The notes under the pieces are model-generated. The model was not told where the DNA came from and made no database searches. It saw nothing but the letters and a program-made list of their open reading frames with translations. A stretch of DNA of 57,126 nt from Actinomycetes bacterium (GTDB taxonomy: Bacteria; Actinomycetota; Acidimicrobiia; Acidimicrobiales; GCA-2861595): contig JAHFUS010000017.1 of assembly GCA_023264975.1 (NCBI GenBank), forward strand, positions 1-57,126, in the 5' to 3' direction. The stretch's first letter is position 1. Each line of letters begins with the position of its first letter. A program made the translations under genes and the position numbers. This document shows positions 55,256 to 57,126 of this stretch, piece by piece.

Positions 55256-56634
55256 AGGGTTAGGGCGCCGATCTCGTGCCAGAGCTCGCCGGCGGCCAGC
55301 AGGCCCTTCCAGAACTGGTCCATCACCATGCGCTCGTTGGGAGCGTGGAACCGGTCGTCCGGCAGCCCGATCCCGAGGTAGAGCACCGGCGCCGCCAGCA
55401 CCCGGCCGAGCGCCTCCTCGGGGCCGCTGCCACCCTCGCGCGTGAACAGCGGGGCGGTGCCCCACACCCGCTCGACGGCCCGGCACAGGGCGCCCACGGC
55501 CGGATGGTCGACGGGCGTGAGCGCCGGCGCGACGGCGCCCTCGGGCACGATCTCGATGTCGACACCCTCGGGCACCTGGGCCCGCAGCCAGCCGGTGAAG
55601 GCGGCGCCCACCCCGGCGGGGTCCTGGTCGGCCACCAGGCGGAAGGTGACCTTGAAGTTCCCCGACGCCGGCACGATCGTCTTGATGCCGGCGCCGCCGT
55701 AGCCGGCGGTGATGCCCACCACGTCGCACGTCGGGCGGGTCCAGGTGCGCTCGAGGGTGGAGCGGCCCTCCTCGCCCTCGAGGCGGCGCACGCCCGCCTT
55801 GGCCTTCCAGTCGTCCGCGCTGAAGGGCAGGAGGCAGAGCGAGGACTGCTCGGCCTCGGTGAGGGGGCGAACCTCGTCGTAGAAGCCGGGGACGGTTACC
55901 CGGCCGGCGTCGTCGTGCAGGGCGGCGACCAGCCGGGCGATGAGGTGGGCCGGGTTGGGCACTGAGCCGCCGAACACCCCGGAGTGCAGGTCGATGGAGC
56001 CGGTGCGCACCGTGACGTCGAAGGCCACCAGCCCCCGCATCCCCATGCACACCGACGGCACGTCGGGCGCCCACATGGTGGTGTCGGACACCACCACGGC
56101 GTCGCACCGCAACCGGTCGCGCTCGGCGTGCAGCAGCGCCTCGAAGTGGGGACTGCCCACCTCCTCCTCACCCTCCACCAGGAACTTCAGGTTGACGGGG
56201 AGGCGGCCGTCCCGGCGCAGCAGCCCCCGGGCCGCCTCGATCTCGTAGAGCACCTGGCCCTTGTCGTCCACCGCACCCCGGGCCTGGCACTCACCGTCGA
56301 CGACCACGGGCTCGAACGGCGGCGACCGCCACTGGTCGAGCGGGTCGGCGGGCTGGACGTCGTGGTGCCCGTAGACGACGACGGTGGGGGAGTCCGGCCC
56401 GGCGTGCAGCCAGTCGCCGTACACCGACGGCGCGCCCTCGGTCTCCAGCAGCTCCACGTGCTCGAAGCCCGCCTCCCGCAGGAGGTCGGCGGTGAACTCC
56501 GCCGACCGGCGTACGTCGCCCGCCCGGTCGGGGTGGGCCGAGATGGACGGGATCCGCAACCACTCGAAGAGGGTGGCGAGGATGCGCTCACGCTCGGCCG
56601 CCACATAGTCCGCCAGGGCCAGGTCGGGCGCCAC
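55252..56634 (-). CDS. M20-family metallopeptidase (dipeptidase/acetylornithine deacetylase-like)
   Basis: The 460-residue peptidase has metal ligands in VVVYGHHDVQPAD (His and Asp), the bridging Asp and Gly in QARGAVDDKGQVL, the catalytic Glu pair in VEGEEEVGSPHFE, and the C-terminal His in DRFHAPNERMVMDQFW. The dimerisation domain shows DLHSGVFGGSVPNPAHLI. It most resembles broad-specificity M20A dipeptidases and deacylases that use two zinc ions. GTG 56634 follows TAGTCT (56641-56646) by 6 nt (leaderless). The Cys-rich gene follows with a four-base overlap. Confidence 0.92.
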   Translation of the reverse strand: MAPDLALADYVAAERERILATLFEWLRIPSISAHPDRAGDVRRSAEFTADLLREAGFEHVELLETEGAPSVYGDWLHAGPDSPTVVVYGHHDVQPADPLDQWRSPPFEPVVVDGECQARGAVDDKGQVLYEIEAARGLLRRDGRLPVNLKFLVEGEEEVGSPHFEALLHAERDRLRCDAVVVSDTTMWAPDVPSVCMGMRGLVAFDVTVRTGSIDLHSGVFGGSVPNPAHLIARLVAALHDDAGRVTVPGFYDEVRPLTEAEQSSLCLLPFSADDWKAKAGVRRLEGEEGRSTLERTWTRPTCDVVGITAGYGGAGIKTIVPASGNFKVTFRLVADQDPAGVGAAFTGWLRAQVPEGVDIEIVPEGAVAPALTPVDHPAVGALCRAVERVWGTAPLFTREGGSGPEEALGRVLAAPVLYLGIGLPDDRFHAPNERMVMDQFWKGLLAAGELWHEIGALTL

Positions 56635-56744
56635 CGGGCGAGACTATCCGCGCCCACCGGTGCTCTGGTCCGCCCAACGGCACCGCGCCGGTACGAAATG
56701 GCTGACCGGAGCGGGCGGGCCCGGGCGGCGCGAGACTCTGACCC

Positions 56745-56939
56745 ATGGGCGCCGAGATCGACGACCTGCGCGAGCGGCTGCGGTCGGTCAGCGACGACCT
56801 GGCCGACCTCGCGCTGGTGCGGCTCCGGGCCGCCGTCGACGCCGACGACGAGGCGCCGGTGAACGAGGAGCGGCGCCTCCACCGGGCCCGGCGAGCGGTG
56901 GAGAAGGCGATCGCCGTGTTAGGCGAGGGTGAGGGCTAG
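56745..56939 (+). CDS. Small helical protein, 64 aa
   Basis: ATG 56745 opens a 64-residue, strongly charged, helical product (IDDLRERLRSVSDDLADLAL and RRLHRARRAVEKAIAVLGEG), probably a coiled coil. No Shine-Dalgarno or -10 box at the leaderless distance is convincing, so the start is uncertain. The TAG stop overlaps the TAG of the convergent gene (CTAG). No family was recognised. Confidence 0.5.
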   Translation: MGAEIDDLRERLRSVSDDLADLALVRLRAAVDADDEAPVNEERRLHRARRAVEKAIAVLGEGEG

Positions 56940-57126
56940 GCGGCCCTGCGCAGGACGCCGGCGCGGAGGAGCTCCAGGGCGAGGGTGACGCCGAAGATCA
57001 GGGGGCCGTGGGTGGCGCCCTCGGCCGTCACCAGCACGTTGCAGCCGGCGCCTTCGGGCGGCCGGCGCCGGCTGGACAGGGCGAGGAGCTCGCCCACCGG
57101 GTTGATGATGTGGAGGCCGGTGGGGC
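56936..57126 (-). CDS. C-terminal part of an unknown protein (cut by the window edge)
   Basis: The minus-strand frame is open from the window end to TAG at 56936-56938. The visible 63 residues read GLHIINPVGELLALSSRRRP, then a Gly/Ala stretch and HGPLIFGVTLALELLRAGVL followed by RRAA. The mixture of strand-like and helix-like segments suggests the end of a soluble enzyme domain. No family can be named from this fragment. It converges on the small helical gene with overlapping stop codons. Confidence 0.5.
   Translation of the reverse strand, partial: PTGLHIINPVGELLALSSRRRPPEGAGCNVLVTAEGATHGPLIFGVTLALELLRAGVLRRAA

Noticed and set aside
1-57126. tRNA or rRNA genes, insertion sequences, prophage
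   Set aside because: I saw no T-loop-like sequences in a tRNA context, no rRNA segments and no transposase or integrase motif in any frame.

Overview
The window comes from a very GC-rich actinobacterium. An Acidimicrobiia-type organism is the best guess, because of the many GTG starts, the XPB helicase with its helicase-associated partner gene, a DUF3151 gene, a Tad/Flp pilus locus and a secreted protein built of GYWL..DGG.F.FG repeats. This placement is inference from gene content; no rRNA or tRNA gene was recognised, and no insertion sequence, phage or CRISPR array.

Layout. 1-3.8 kb: the tail of a coiled protein, a DnaJ-domain protein, a membrane protein with an exported PsbP-like domain, and three overlapping small single-span membrane proteins. 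3.7-6.8 kb: a HAD phosphatase, a probable duplicated ferredoxin-fold protein and class I fructose-bisphosphate aldolase. 6.9-13.4 kb (minus): a GAF histidine kinase with a NarL-type regulator, then XPB helicase and its partner. 13.6-17.4 kb (plus): ribulose-phosphate epimerase, phosphoribulokinase, threonine ammonia-lyase and a vapBC toxin-antitoxin pair. 17.4-21.1 kb (minus): an operon of a membrane-anchored beta-propeller, two CooC/MinD-type ATPases and a small membrane protein. 21.2-30.6 kb: the tad pilus genes (cpaB, tadZ, tadA, tadB, tadC leftward; tadE, tadG rightward) and a CAP-domain protein with a six-repeat propeller. 30.7-38 kb: a carboxylate-amine ligase, a PilB-type ATPase, a Ser/Thr kinase, an HhH-PHP protein and a SirB1-like protein. 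38-44.8 kb: acyl-CoA synthetase, FAD oxidoreductase, LPXTG protein, tyrS and a HIT protein. 44.8-57.1 kb: DUF3151, kelch lipoprotein, PutA, flavin reductase, thioesterase, RNase D, small zinc-motif proteins, a secreted TIM-barrel-like protein, an M20 peptidase and a cysteine-rich protein.

The most striking item is the second CooC-like ATPase (complement 17955-18692). Its reading frame is intact except for two in-frame UGA codons, spaced UGA-Leu-UGA, that fall exactly where CooC proteins carry the metal-binding Cys-x-Cys. A perfect 6-bp hairpin with a G-containing loop lies 20 nt after the second UGA, and codon choice turns abnormal only in this stretch. The simplest reading is a selenocysteine-x-selenocysteine CooC-like ATPase; a pseudogene is the alternative.

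A second window-wide signal is leaderless initiation: at a dozen starts a TAnnnT -10 box sits exactly 6-7 nt before the start codon. The same rule supports a 16-codon leader ORF coupled by GTGA overlap to the SirB1-like gene. The aldolase has a good promoter and Shine-Dalgarno but an apparent ATC start codon.
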